Below, in pieces: positions 5,828 to 13,445 of a DNA stretch of 47,371 nucleotides. Position 1 is the first letter of the stretch. Each line of letters starts with the position of its first letter. A program made the translations under genes and the position numbers. Source of the DNA: a virus; IMG/VR virus record IMGVR_UViG_3300021178_000018, positions 1 to 47,371 of that record; one strand, given 5' to 3'. The notes under the pieces were generated by a model, which worked only from the letters and a program-made list of their open reading frames with translations, was not told where the DNA came from and did not search any database.

Positions 5828-7609
5828 ATGCGCAAACTAAGCGTATTCGCGCTGGTGTGCCTGTGCGTCATTACCGCGCGGGCTCAAACGCCGCCCCAGA
5901 ACTTCGGTGCAAGCAACGGCCCTCCGTCAGCGACTCTGCCCAACTCCGGCGTGGGAACACACTGGTTCGATACCGTGACCAACACGGAGTATGTCTGCAG
6001 CGCCGTGACGCTCGTTAACTCTCAGCCTACCTGCAGCTGGACAACAATCGGAGGCGCAACTTCCAATCCCTCCTCCCTCAACAACATCAAGTTTGCGAGC
6101 CAGTTTGCGGGTGGAGACTGCGGGGCAAAGATTAATGCCGCGGATACTGTTTTGGGTATCAAGGGCGGCCAGATTTGGGTGGATCATACCTGCGGAACGA
6201 CCTGGACAACCCAACCGGTGCTCCACAACTCTCTTGTCTTCGTTGATGATTTTCGCGCGAACCTTTCCGGATTGGCTTGTCCTCTCCTGGTCTCTGCTGG
6301 TGGGATTATCCTTCAAGGTTTGGGCCTTGATAATTCCAATGGCTCACAGATCGCCACTTGGATTGACGGCACAAATTGTACGGCTGGACTTGATGTCGTC
6401 TCCGTTCTGGGAACCACACCGAACCGTCTCGCAGGTGTCATCATCAAGGACATCTTTATTACCGGCGCAAACAACGCCCGCTATTGCCTCCGATTTGAAA
6501 AAGTGGACCTGCTCGACGTAGAACAGACCGAGATGAATAACTGCGCCACGGCAAATGTCTATGGGGTGGACAGCACCGGAGACTTTTTCAAGAACGATCG
6601 CTTCGCCACAATACCCGCGAATGGCTTGGTGCTGGACTGGGGTACGGGACAATTCACTGGCTCTGGTCTGATCTTTGAAAGCCAGGTCTGCGAGACGGGA
6701 CCGCAATTAACGATTCAGGGATCGGGATCGGGACAGAGTTTCTATGGAACGACCATGCAGGCGGACGGCTGCGGCGCCGGAACGTGGGCGGGATTCGTGC
6801 GCGTATCGGGATTCGATACCAACTCCGCTTTCGCGGGCGCGCCAACCGGCGGCGCTGGCGCTCCGGTAGGTCCGGGCTTTTACAATCTGAACGTGAACGT
6901 GGTGAATGGCGGAAATCCTACGCAGGGAGCAGATTTTCTATGTAATGGAACAGCGACGAATCCACCCCAAGATGTGACCCTTGTTCAGCCGCAAGACTTC
7001 GGAAGTTCGGTATCCAACATCGCCTTCAAGTCGGATAACTGCAAAGGCCTCAAGATCATCAGCGGGTTTTCCAATGGACACAGCGTAGCCACACTTAACG
7101 TCACAAATAATTCTTATTTCGCGCAAATGTTCGCGGTCACCTCTCTCGATACTGCGCGAACATCCGGCACAACCACCGGCATGGTTGACATTTACGAAGC
7201 GGTCAGCGGACAGGAACAACATTCCAACTCCATCCAATCCACGCTGATGCTGGCCAATCAAGGCACACCCTGCGCCAACGGCAACATCGCTCTGTCTGGT
7301 GGATGGGGAACCACGGCAGCCCCAACGGCAGCGGCGGGTACCGGCCAAACCTGTCAGTGGACGATTACCTCTAGCGGTACAGGTCAAGCGACGAACGCCA
7401 CGATTACTTGGACGCTACCTAATCCTCTGCCTGCTGCGACCACTGTTTGCAACGCGCACTTTCAAGGCGGCACTGGAATGGCAGCGTTATCTGGCGCTGG
7501 CCTGTTCATAAATCAGACCACACTGTCGGCTACTGCGCCCGTCTTCACGTGGGCCGGACTGCCGGTTGCAGGATCAACTTATCTCGTGCAATTACAATGT
7601 GGACCTTAG
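5828..7609 (+). CDS. Secreted beta-helix / tail-spike-like protein
   Basis: A 593-residue protein with a clear signal peptide (MRKLSVFALVCLCVITARA followed by Q). Next is a WFDTVTNTEYVC-type head, seen in phage fibre proteins that describe a product sheet. A Gly/Asn/Thr-rich body with alternating hydrophobic residues follows, typical of a right-handed beta helix, and the C-terminal domain is rich in beta strands. Cys residues are frequent, which fits an exported protein with disulphides. It could be a depolymerase or adhesin. As a virion fibre it would have to be assembled in the cytoplasm, which conflicts with a functional signal peptide. It lies within the 4.3-kb segment that splits terL. 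Confidence 0.6.
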   Translation: MRKLSVFALVCLCVITARAQTPPQNFGASNGPPSATLPNSGVGTHWFDTVTNTEYVCSAVTLVNSQPTCSWTTIGGATSNPSSLNNIKFASQFAGGDCGAKINAADTVLGIKGGQIWVDHTCGTTWTTQPVLHNSLVFVDDFRANLSGLACPLLVSAGGIILQGLGLDNSNGSQIATWIDGTNCTAGLDVVSVLGTTPNRLAGVIIKDIFITGANNARYCLRFEKVDLLDVEQTEMNNCATANVYGVDSTGDFFKNDRFATIPANGLVLDWGTGQFTGSGLIFESQVCETGPQLTIQGSGSGQSFYGTTMQADGCGAGTWAGFVRVSGFDTNSAFAGAPTGGAGAPVGPGFYNLNVNVVNGGNPTQGADFLCNGTATNPPQDVTLVQPQDFGSSVSNIAFKSDNCKGLKIISGFSNGHSVATLNVTNNSYFAQMFAVTSLDTARTSGTTTGMVDIYEAVSGQEQHSNSIQSTLMLANQGTPCANGNIALSGGWGTTAAPTAAAGTGQTCQWTITSSGTGQATNATITWTLPNPLPAATTVCNAHFQGGTGMAALSGAGLFINQTTLSATAPVFTWAGLPVAGSTYLVQLQCGP

Positions 7610-7611
7610 TT

Positions 7612-7794
7612 TTAGTTTAACGCCGCAGGTCTGGCCTTTGAAAACTGAGCGCAATCGCAGCGCGAGCAGGATTCCACGTCTTCGCCGATGCGGTGAAGTT
7701 CCCGAGCGTGCCCGCAGGTGCATTTGTCCTGGGTCCAGATCTTGTACAGTTTTGCTTTCCTCAGGAATTGCCACCATTTCAATTGTTCGCTCAC
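7612..7794 (-). CDS. Small zinc-binding protein
   Basis: A 60-residue minus-strand protein from a GTG at 7794 with a GGAG about ten bases upstream. The Cys/His arrangement CTCGHARELH, then SCSRCDCAQF gives a compact zinc site of the kind often seen in small phage proteins. The same arrangement (C.CGH....H...C, then C.C..F) is present at 40126-40341, so the two are probably related. The function is unknown; single-site zinc proteins of this type may bind nucleic acid or host proteins. It is oriented against its neighbours, and its 3' end abuts the end of the beta-helix gene within two bases. Confidence 0.6.
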   Translation of the reverse strand: MSEQLKWWQFLRKAKLYKIWTQDKCTCGHARELHRIGEDVESCSRCDCAQFSKARPAALN

Positions 7795-7981
7795 GGTAAG
7801 TGACTCCAGTGGTTCCGGGGCGAGCCTAACACAAATGCTTCCCTTCGCCGAAAGAACCGACTGAGCAGGCGCAGGCGGCGGACGCGGGAATTCATACCCG
7901 CATCAGAGAAGAACATCTGATCTTCCTAAGCCCCTAGTTCGGGGTGCAGAAGCGCGCGGCGAGCGGGAACGCCTGCATAAC
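7795..7981. other. Noncoding gap with three adjacent hairpins
   Basis: No supported reading frame. Three short inverted repeats follow each other: GCGGG/CCCGC (7884-7888 with 7897-7901), ATCAGA/TCTGAT (7902-7907 with 7916-7921) and CCCC/GGGG (7931-7934 with 7941-7944). On the minus strand the first two faintly recall the T and anticodon arms of a tRNA, but their loops have eight bases and no matching acceptor stem is found. It lies upstream of both flanking genes. Confidence 0.35.
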
Positions 7982-8506
7982 ATGAAACGAGCTTTCCTCA
8001 TCACCCACACCGAAACCGCCATGGACAAACAGGGCCGAGTCCACGGCCATCTCGATCCGCCGCTGTCGTCTTCCGGCCGGGTCAAAGCGAAGCAGATCGC
8101 CAAGAGCATGAGGAACAAAGGCATCAAGCGGATTCATTCCTCCCCACTCGCAAGAGCCAGAGAACTAGCGGCAATGCTGGCTAAGGAAACCGGCGCGCCC
8201 GTGATTGTGGCCCTTCAACTGACGCCGTGGGATTTGGGCAATATGTCGGGAGCGAAACTCAGCGCCATCAAACCCGTTATGGATTTCTTCAGCGCGCGTC
8301 CCAATCGACCGATACCCGGGGGCGAGTCCAAGGGAACATTTCTCGGCCGCTATAAAGACTTCGCGCGAAAGATCGAGCCGGGCGATGCAGTTGTGGCCCA
8401 TTCCCAACACAACCTGACCTGGGACTATGTGCAGAACGGCGGCGATGCCTCGAAGGTGCCGATGACCGGCACCAAGCCCGGAACCGTGAAGGAGCTAAAG
8501 ATATGA
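7982..8506 (+). CDS. Histidine phosphatase (phosphoglycerate mutase-like) protein
   Basis: A 174-residue protein of the histidine-phosphatase superfamily: FLITHTETAMDKQGRVHGH at the N-terminus, then PLSSSGRVKAKQIA, IHSSPLARARELA, GESKGTFLGRY and VVAHSQHN near the C-terminus. The usual phospho-acceptor motif Arg-His-Gly is Thr-His-Thr here; the His is kept, but the Arg that binds phosphate is lost. Other expected residues (Arg in the HSSPLARAR block, Glu in GGES, His in VAHSQHN) are present. Activity may be altered or the protein may be structural. It heads a run of overlapping genes leading to the second half of terL. Confidence 0.7.
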   Translation: MKRAFLITHTETAMDKQGRVHGHLDPPLSSSGRVKAKQIAKSMRNKGIKRIHSSPLARARELAAMLAKETGAPVIVALQLTPWDLGNMSGAKLSAIKPVMDFFSARPNRPIPGGESKGTFLGRYKDFARKIEPGDAVVAHSQHNLTWDYVQNGGDASKVPMTGTKPGTVKELKI

Positions 8507-8901
8507 TTTACAAGAAGAAAATGCCCATCACCGGGACCAACACGGCGATGAAGTCCAAGCCTCCGGTGAAATCCAGCCCCTTCACGTCGCGGGATGCGCA
8601 AAAACAGGTCAACCAGCCCCCGCAGCCCTTCGCCAATCCTCAAGGTGCTATGCAGACATCGACCTCCAGCGGCCCTCCGGGCGGCGTGTCGACAATGGAA
8701 CCAAAGATCGCCTCGGGCTTGAGGCACACAAATCCAGGCGCCAAGGCTCTGCCATCCGGAGGTGCTGTGGGCTACAAGAAGCTGCCCAACCAATCCAAAC
8801 AAATCGGCGGTCGGCTCGGCGTGAAACCAACTCCGCGCAAGGCCGGCAACAACACCAGCGGCCAGCCCAACAACCGAAATGCGAGGTTCTATGGCGAATA
8901 A
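8503..8901 (+). CDS. Disordered basic protein with C-terminal FYGE
   Basis: A 132-residue protein overlapping the upstream gene by ATGA. It is rich in Lys, Pro, Gly, Ser, Gln and Asn, with almost no hydrophobic core, so it should be intrinsically disordered. The last residues are ARFYGE; the next gene ends AAFYGEF and the gene at 24420-24650 ends NPFYG. A shared C-terminal tag on otherwise unrelated low-complexity proteins suggests a docking or packaging signal, which is inference. The function is unrecognised. Confidence 0.6.
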   Translation: MIYKKKMPITGTNTAMKSKPPVKSSPFTSRDAQKQVNQPPQPFANPQGAMQTSTSSGPPGGVSTMEPKIASGLRHTNPGAKALPSGGAVGYKKLPNQSKQIGGRLGVKPTPRKAGNNTSGQPNNRNARFYGE

Positions 8902-9349
8902 ACGCACTCAGAAAGCGGTTCCAGCGGCCGAACATGGAGCAGTTCCGGGTGACGGCTCAGGATCTCGACCTTACATGCAGATGCCCACCAAGGGCGGACG
9001 CAACGCCACCACCAACGAATCCCGCAGGGGGGCCGGAGGCATGGCCCCCAAACCCTCGGGGGGCGCGGCATTGCCCGGGAACGATCGCCCGTCGATGCCC
9101 GTCCAAGCCGGCCTAGCCCGGGTCAAGCCCTTCGGAGGGGCCCCCTCTGCGGGCAGCCATTTGCCTGTGCAGAACAACGCCATGCGCAATCAATCTGGTG
9201 GGGCCGTCGGGCAGCAGGAACAGGTTGCGCCCGGTCCCGGTACGAGCTTCAGTCCCATGACCCGCACTTCACCTGTGAAGAATCCGGTCGCCACCAACAA
9301 ATCGGCCACGCGCAAGACCAAAGGCGCGGCCTTCTATGGGGAGTTCTGA
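8891..9349 (+). CDS. Disordered Gly/Pro-rich protein with C-terminal FYGEF
   Basis: A 152-residue protein from the ATG at 8891, overlapping the end of the previous gene by 11 bases. Its composition is Gly, Ala, Pro, Asn, Arg and Lys, with repeated GGA/GGR segments and no predicted fold. It resembles the preceding gene in composition and in its end (KTKGAAFYGEF), so the pair may have arisen by duplication. The function is unknown; a minor virion or DNA-associated protein is possible. Confidence 0.6.
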   Translation: MANKRTQKAVPAAEHGAVPGDGSGSRPYMQMPTKGGRNATTNESRRGAGGMAPKPSGGAALPGNDRPSMPVQAGLARVKPFGGAPSAGSHLPVQNNAMRNQSGGAVGQQEQVAPGPGTSFSPMTRTSPVKNPVATNKSATRKTKGAAFYGEF

Positions 9350-9537
9350 TGGCTAACATCTATCGCGTGCTCTACTCAACCAAGAACGGCCCGCAACACG
9401 CGCAAGCGGTTCTCGTCAGCGCAACGACCGTTGCCAATGCCGCGGCCGCAGTCATGGCGGCTGACGGCAAGTTCACCGACATCACCAGCATCACGCAAGT
9501 TCCGGTTCCGGGCGGCAACATCATCGTTGGCAGCTGA
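9349..9537 (+). CDS. Small hypothetical protein
   Basis: A 62-residue protein whose ATG overlaps the upstream stop (TGATGG). The N-terminus MANIYRVLYSTKNG forms likely beta strands, followed by an Ala/Val-rich helix and ITQVPVPGGNIIVGS. The gene at 31389-31667 begins similarly (FRVNYYIGGNSVTAYV) and shares an Ala-rich helix, suggesting distant kinship. The function is unknown. Its stop codon lies in the first bases of the REP-like hairpin at 9536-9560. Confidence 0.55.
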   Translation: MANIYRVLYSTKNGPQHAQAVLVSATTVANAAAAVMAADGKFTDITSITQVPVPGGNIIVGS

Positions 9538-9560
9538 CCCGTTCGACTGCGCTCAGGGTC
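9536..9560. repeat. REP-like hairpin at the edge of the terL interruption
   Basis: GACCC and GGGTC arms enclose the core GTTCGACTGCGCTCA. It fills the gap exactly between the stop of 9349-9537 and the ATG of the terminase nuclease half at 9561. The same core occurs at 1226-1263 and 40531-40552. Confidence 0.7.
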
Positions 9561-10502
9561 ATGGAAGTCACATTTCCCCACCCGGGGATGAGTTCCTGGA
9601 AGAACCCGCACGGCATCCGCATTCTGCGTCTTCACTACTCAGCCGATCCCGAGAAAACACCAGAATGGGCCGCCAAGCAAAAAGCGGAGATGACCAATCC
9701 CGCCGACTACGAGCAGGAATACGAGATCAACTTCTCGGCCAAACTCGGCACGCTGATCTATCAGCTTCACGATGAAGCCACGCTTGAACACTCATTCCCC
9801 ATCCCGGAAACCTGGACCCGGTACTTCGCGCTCGATCCCCATCCAGTTGTGCCTCACGCTGCCCTGTGGATCGCCGTTGATAAGTGGGGCGACGCCTGGA
9901 CCTATCGGGAACTATGGCCTAGCAAGATTTACGGACAAAGAGGCTCTATACCGGAGGATGACAACCGATTCTCGATCAAGCAGTTCGTCGAAACAATCCG
10001 ATGGCTCGAATCGAGAGAGAACCCGGAAAACGAAGGCCGCGACGAAGATATATACAAGCGAGTGATTGATTATGCAGCGCGGGCCATGGGCCAGGGATTC
10101 TTCGACGACAAGCCCGAGTACAACTTTCAGGAGCGCTTCGAAGAGTTAGGCCGCTGGCACTTCGACGATTCGATCAAGGATCACCAGGCCGGTTACGAGG
10201 CTGTGAACGAATGGCTGAAGCCACGCGATGTCGAACAGCCTGACGGCAGTTTCAAACCCAAATCGAGAGAGCACATCTTCCAAGATAAGTGCCCTGAGTA
10301 TGTCTACGAACTCAAGACTAATCGCTTTCAGCAACTCACGCCCTTGATGTCAGAGCGCTCAGACCCCACGGGAAAGCCTATGGCCAAACGGAATCACCTA
10401 ACCGACTGCCGCAGATATCTAGCCATGGCCGGGCTTGAATACATTCCCCATCGCAGATTGCAAAGCACCTGGAAACCAATCGCCAAAGGAGTGAACTACT
10501 AA
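9561..10502 (+). CDS. terL: Terminase large subunit, nuclease half (split gene)
   Basis: A 313-residue protein matching the C-terminal part of a large terminase. It has the linker ILRLHYSADPEKTPEW, the block YEQEYEINFSAKLGTLIYQ, then the RNase H-like nuclease strand YFALDPHPVVPHAALW with its first Asp, further acidic residues in the middle, and the C-terminal NHLTDCRRYLAMAG. The linker block normally follows the SSAGPG motif by a few tens of residues, so this is the missing part of 4618-5295. The ATG at 9561 directly follows a REP-like hairpin. No strong ribosome site is seen; GAGG-like bases are absent and only AGGG lies in the hairpin. Both halves look intact, so function in trans is plausible. 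Confidence 0.85.
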   Translation: MEVTFPHPGMSSWKNPHGIRILRLHYSADPEKTPEWAAKQKAEMTNPADYEQEYEINFSAKLGTLIYQLHDEATLEHSFPIPETWTRYFALDPHPVVPHAALWIAVDKWGDAWTYRELWPSKIYGQRGSIPEDDNRFSIKQFVETIRWLESRENPENEGRDEDIYKRVIDYAARAMGQGFFDDKPEYNFQERFEELGRWHFDDSIKDHQAGYEAVNEWLKPRDVEQPDGSFKPKSREHIFQDKCPEYVYELKTNRFQQLTPLMSERSDPTGKPMAKRNHLTDCRRYLAMAGLEYIPHRRLQSTWKPIAKGVNY

Positions 10503-10823
10503 ATGGACCACAAAGAGCCAGCACATAAGAACGAACCCGTCGCGGAGAAACCCAAGCCGCGCCACGTGAAGGAACTGACCTGCGTTCCGCATAACCACAC
10601 GATCACGGTTGACGCCGAGACTCACCCTCACGACAACTATCAGCTTCGCTGCCCGATCACCAAGGAATTCGAGCGCTTCGAGGAAGTGGCCAAGCACGAG
10701 CACGCCGCGCCTAAGATCGAGCAGGAAGAAGAACCCGGCAAGTCACGCCCCGAACCAAAGCACGAGCCAGTGCATCACGCTCCGTCGCATCATCCTTCGC
10801 ATCCCGAGCACCACAAGAAATAA
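10503..10823 (+). CDS. His-rich hypothetical protein
   Basis: A 106-residue protein beginning directly after the terminase stop. The middle (HVKELTCVPHNHTITVDAE, LRCPITKEFERF) has two Cys and several His and could form a small metal site. The N-terminus and especially the C-terminus (HHAPSHHPSHPEHHKK) are charged and His/Pro-rich, probably disordered. The function is unknown. The position between terL and portal suggests a head-associated or packaging accessory protein. Confidence 0.55.
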   Translation: MDHKEPAHKNEPVAEKPKPRHVKELTCVPHNHTITVDAETHPHDNYQLRCPITKEFERFEEVAKHEHAAPKIEQEEEPGKSRPEPKHEPVHHAPSHHPSHPEHHKK

Positions 10824-10826
10824 CTC

Positions 10827-13100
10827 ATGGCCTCCAGTACCGGCGGTATCCCTGGCGCAAGCCAGTCCGCCCCAGGCGGACCGCCTACAAATCCCTCCGC
10901 ACAAGGCGGACCGGAAGCGGGCAGGAAGCGCAAATCCAAGCGCACGCCCGAGAACGTTGCGGATATTCTCGACCGCCGCAACGAAAGCCGTCGTTACGCT
11001 CAGGTGAACTTTTGGGATGCCTGGGAGGACGTCTATCGGGCCTCGAAATGCCGCACCAAGCCCATCATGGTGACGGATAAGAACGGCGCTCAGGTCGAGG
11101 ACAAGACCAGAACCAACGTGGCGATGCCGGAATTGAGTCTGATTATCCGGCGCAAGACGGCGAGGCTTACGGCGAATCCTCCGCAGATCAATTACACGGT
11201 CCCGGCGGGAGGCGATACCGACTTAGGCGAAAAGCTTACGGCCTGGGCCTATCAGCAATTCGACAGGTCTGGTGAATCCCGCGAACACCGCAAGACGGTG
11301 CAATCCTCGCAGACCTTCGGCTGGGCGGTCTCCAAGCTCTATTGGGACACGGTAGAGGTCGAGAGGAAGCTGTTTCGTTCCTTCGACAAAGACAGCCCGC
11401 AATCCGCTACTCGTTCCGATTTGCGGCAGCTTGATCCCAATACTCCTGACGGCGATGAAGCACTGACCGACGACGAACGCACCAGCGCCATCGCTCAATA
11501 CGGAAACACAACTCAGGTTCCGCAGAAGACCAAGCAGTTCGAAGGCCCGGTTTGCAAGAACGTCTTCATTGGCGATTTCTTCATGGAGCCCGGCGCCGCT
11601 TACCTCGACGTTTCCGGCTGGTGCGTCGAGAACTACTTCGAGTCCGATGTATGGCTCAAGAAGTACGCCCAGAAGACCTACATCGACCCCGACACGCAGC
11701 AGGAAGTTCCGCTGTTCGATCCCAAGGCGATTCAGGAACTCGCCGACATGCCTTCCTGGCAGCCGCAGTTTCAACAGCAGCCCTTCGATTTGCGCGCCCG
11801 ATTGCGCACGAACGCTCTGGGCCAAACTCAACCGCTGTGGCCGACCAAGCTGCTGAAAGGCAAGCGCTACGATATTCTCGAATGCCACACCAAGGACAAG
11901 GACGGGCAATTCTGGATCGAGTGGGTGGGCAATGAAAAAGTCTATCTCGGCAAAATGCCATATCCCTGGGACCTCTACGGAAAGTACTGCTACACGGAAA
12001 TGGTGCCGATGTTTGATCTTCTATCCGCTTACGGAGACTCATCTCCACTGCTGTTTCGGCATCTCTGGCTCCTCCACAACGCTATTGTTGGTTCACGGCG
12101 CGATCTGGTGGCGAACATCCTACGGCCCTTGATGAAGGCCATGCCGAATCTGGACATTGCCGACGAACAGGTCGACCGCGCGCTTTTCCGCATCATCACC
12201 ATGCACGATCCCAATGGGTTGCAACCTTTGATCGAGGACATGTCCGGTATCGCGGGAGCTATTCAAGCTGCCGGCGAAGAGGAAGCGCAGAACATGCGCA
12301 TGATGGCTCTGGCCGAGCCGAACCTTACCAATGTCGAGACGGGCACTGACTCGAATCCCCAAGCGGGAAAGACAGCAACGACTGCGGTACTCGCTGCAAA
12401 AAGCGCCGACGCCCTCACGCAATTCGAACTCGATTCGCTCAACTGGTACTTCAAGGATACCGGCGAAAAGAAGCTGGCCATGCTCCAGCAGGTCGAGCCC
12501 GAACAAGGCGAAGACGGTAATTATCAGCCTTACGAGATCAGTGGCAAATATACCGGACAAGTTGAAGGACTGACCGAGCGTTACGGAAAAGCCAGTGTCG
12601 CCAAGCTAGATTTCATGGAGTTGCAGCAAGAGATTCAGGTCGAACCAGCGGCCATGTCCATGCTGTCGATCGACGACGATATCAGACAGGCAGGCGCATT
12701 GAAGCTCGTGGAGATGGCTGGCCAGATGCCGGGAATCGTAGACCCGCACTATGCCGCGCATTTCTACGCCACGACCATCAGAGGCATCGATCCCGATAAA
12801 GCCGTGCCGCCCCCGAAGCCTCAACCACCGCCGCCACCGAAGATCACCATGACGGTTGCCGCGAAGGTCGACGCGCCCGCAGACGTACAGGCGGCTTTGT
12901 GGCAATCGGTCACAGGCCAACCGCTTTCACCGCAGGATCAGCAAGAGATCGCGCACGACACGACTTTGCGCGGAGTTGTAAAGCTCTCTCAGGCCGGAGA
13001 TGCCGCGGACAACCTCATGTCCACCAAGTCGGTGGACGACGAACCAAGCACGCCGATGTCGAAGGGTGTCGGCAACTCTAATCCCTCTAGCAAGAAATGA
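10827..13100 (+). CDS. Portal protein (P22-like)
   Basis: A 757-residue protein, the right size for a P22-type portal. After a Pro/Gly-rich N-terminal tail come RRNESRRYAQVNFWDAWEDV, then IIRRKTARLTANPP and the beta-rich body. Also present are IDPDTQQEVPLFDP, WPTKLLKGKRYDIL and a long stem/crown region. The C-terminus has a Pro run (PPPPKITM) and a helical tail. The portal forms the dodecameric DNA channel at the capsid vertex and docks terminase. Its place between terL and the scaffold/capsid genes is standard. The next gene overlaps its stop codon. Confidence 0.8.
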   Translation: MASSTGGIPGASQSAPGGPPTNPSAQGGPEAGRKRKSKRTPENVADILDRRNESRRYAQVNFWDAWEDVYRASKCRTKPIMVTDKNGAQVEDKTRTNVAMPELSLIIRRKTARLTANPPQINYTVPAGGDTDLGEKLTAWAYQQFDRSGESREHRKTVQSSQTFGWAVSKLYWDTVEVERKLFRSFDKDSPQSATRSDLRQLDPNTPDGDEALTDDERTSAIAQYGNTTQVPQKTKQFEGPVCKNVFIGDFFMEPGAAYLDVSGWCVENYFESDVWLKKYAQKTYIDPDTQQEVPLFDPKAIQELADMPSWQPQFQQQPFDLRARLRTNALGQTQPLWPTKLLKGKRYDILECHTKDKDGQFWIEWVGNEKVYLGKMPYPWDLYGKYCYTEMVPMFDLLSAYGDSSPLLFRHLWLLHNAIVGSRRDLVANILRPLMKAMPNLDIADEQVDRALFRIITMHDPNGLQPLIEDMSGIAGAIQAAGEEEAQNMRMMALAEPNLTNVETGTDSNPQAGKTATTAVLAAKSADALTQFELDSLNWYFKDTGEKKLAMLQQVEPEQGEDGNYQPYEISGKYTGQVEGLTERYGKASVAKLDFMELQQEIQVEPAAMSMLSIDDDIRQAGALKLVEMAGQMPGIVDPHYAAHFYATTIRGIDPDKAVPPPKPQPPPPPKITMTVAAKVDAPADVQAALWQSVTGQPLSPQDQQEIAHDTTLRGVVKLSQAGDAADNLMSTKSVDDEPSTPMSKGVGNSNPSSKK

Positions 13101-13360
13101 CGCTTAGGCTCACCGAAGCCCAGCAACTTCACGAAGCCCTGAACGACGCGCTGCTTCGTCCCGCCCTGATTGCGTTCTTCGAGGAACAGCAGGCGGTCGC
13201 AATGTCCATGCTCGTTCGCGCCGTGCGCCAGCCGTCCCGCGACACCATGAGAGAGGCGCGCTTTGCCGGCCAAGTCGAAGCCTACGAGAACGCCCTTGCG
13301 GATTTGGAACACTTCGCCAAAGAGCAACTGAAGACGGCGAGTTCGCCTAGCTACGGCTAA
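13097..13360 (+). CDS. Small helical hypothetical protein
   Basis: An 87-residue protein overlapping the portal stop by ATGA. It is mostly alpha-helical and charged (TEAQQLHEALNDALLRPAL, YENALADLEHFAKEQL) and ends in SSPSYG, a weak echo of the FYG ends of other proteins here. The family is unrecognised. Small proteins between portal and scaffold in related phages are often head-assembly accessories, which is the best guess. Confidence 0.6.
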   Translation: MTLRLTEAQQLHEALNDALLRPALIAFFEEQQAVAMSMLVRAVRQPSRDTMREARFAGQVEAYENALADLEHFAKEQLKTASSPSYG

Positions 13361-13362
13361 AT

Positions 13363-13441
13363 GCGGCGAATCCGCCGTGGCGGACCAATAAGTTTCTCCG
13401 AGACCCACTCGGATGCAGCCGGACCCACCGGCAAAGGAGAA
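13363..13441 (+). promoter_or_regulatory. Hairpin-rich leader of the scaffold gene
   Basis: Three successive inverted repeats precede the scaffold start: GCGG/CCGC (13363-13366 with 13372-13375), TCCGA/TCGGA (13397-13401 with 13409-13413) and the perfect GCCGG/CCGGC (13418-13422 with 13428-13432). They are followed by a strong ribosome site AAAGGAGA. This could tune scaffold and capsid synthesis or terminate part of the upstream transcript. Confidence 0.45.
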
Positions 13442-13445
13442 GTAA

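Noticed and set aside
7884-7944. Minus-strand tRNA in the gap at 7795-7981
   Set aside because: Two arms resemble anticodon and T arms but loops are of the wrong size and no acceptor stem pairs.
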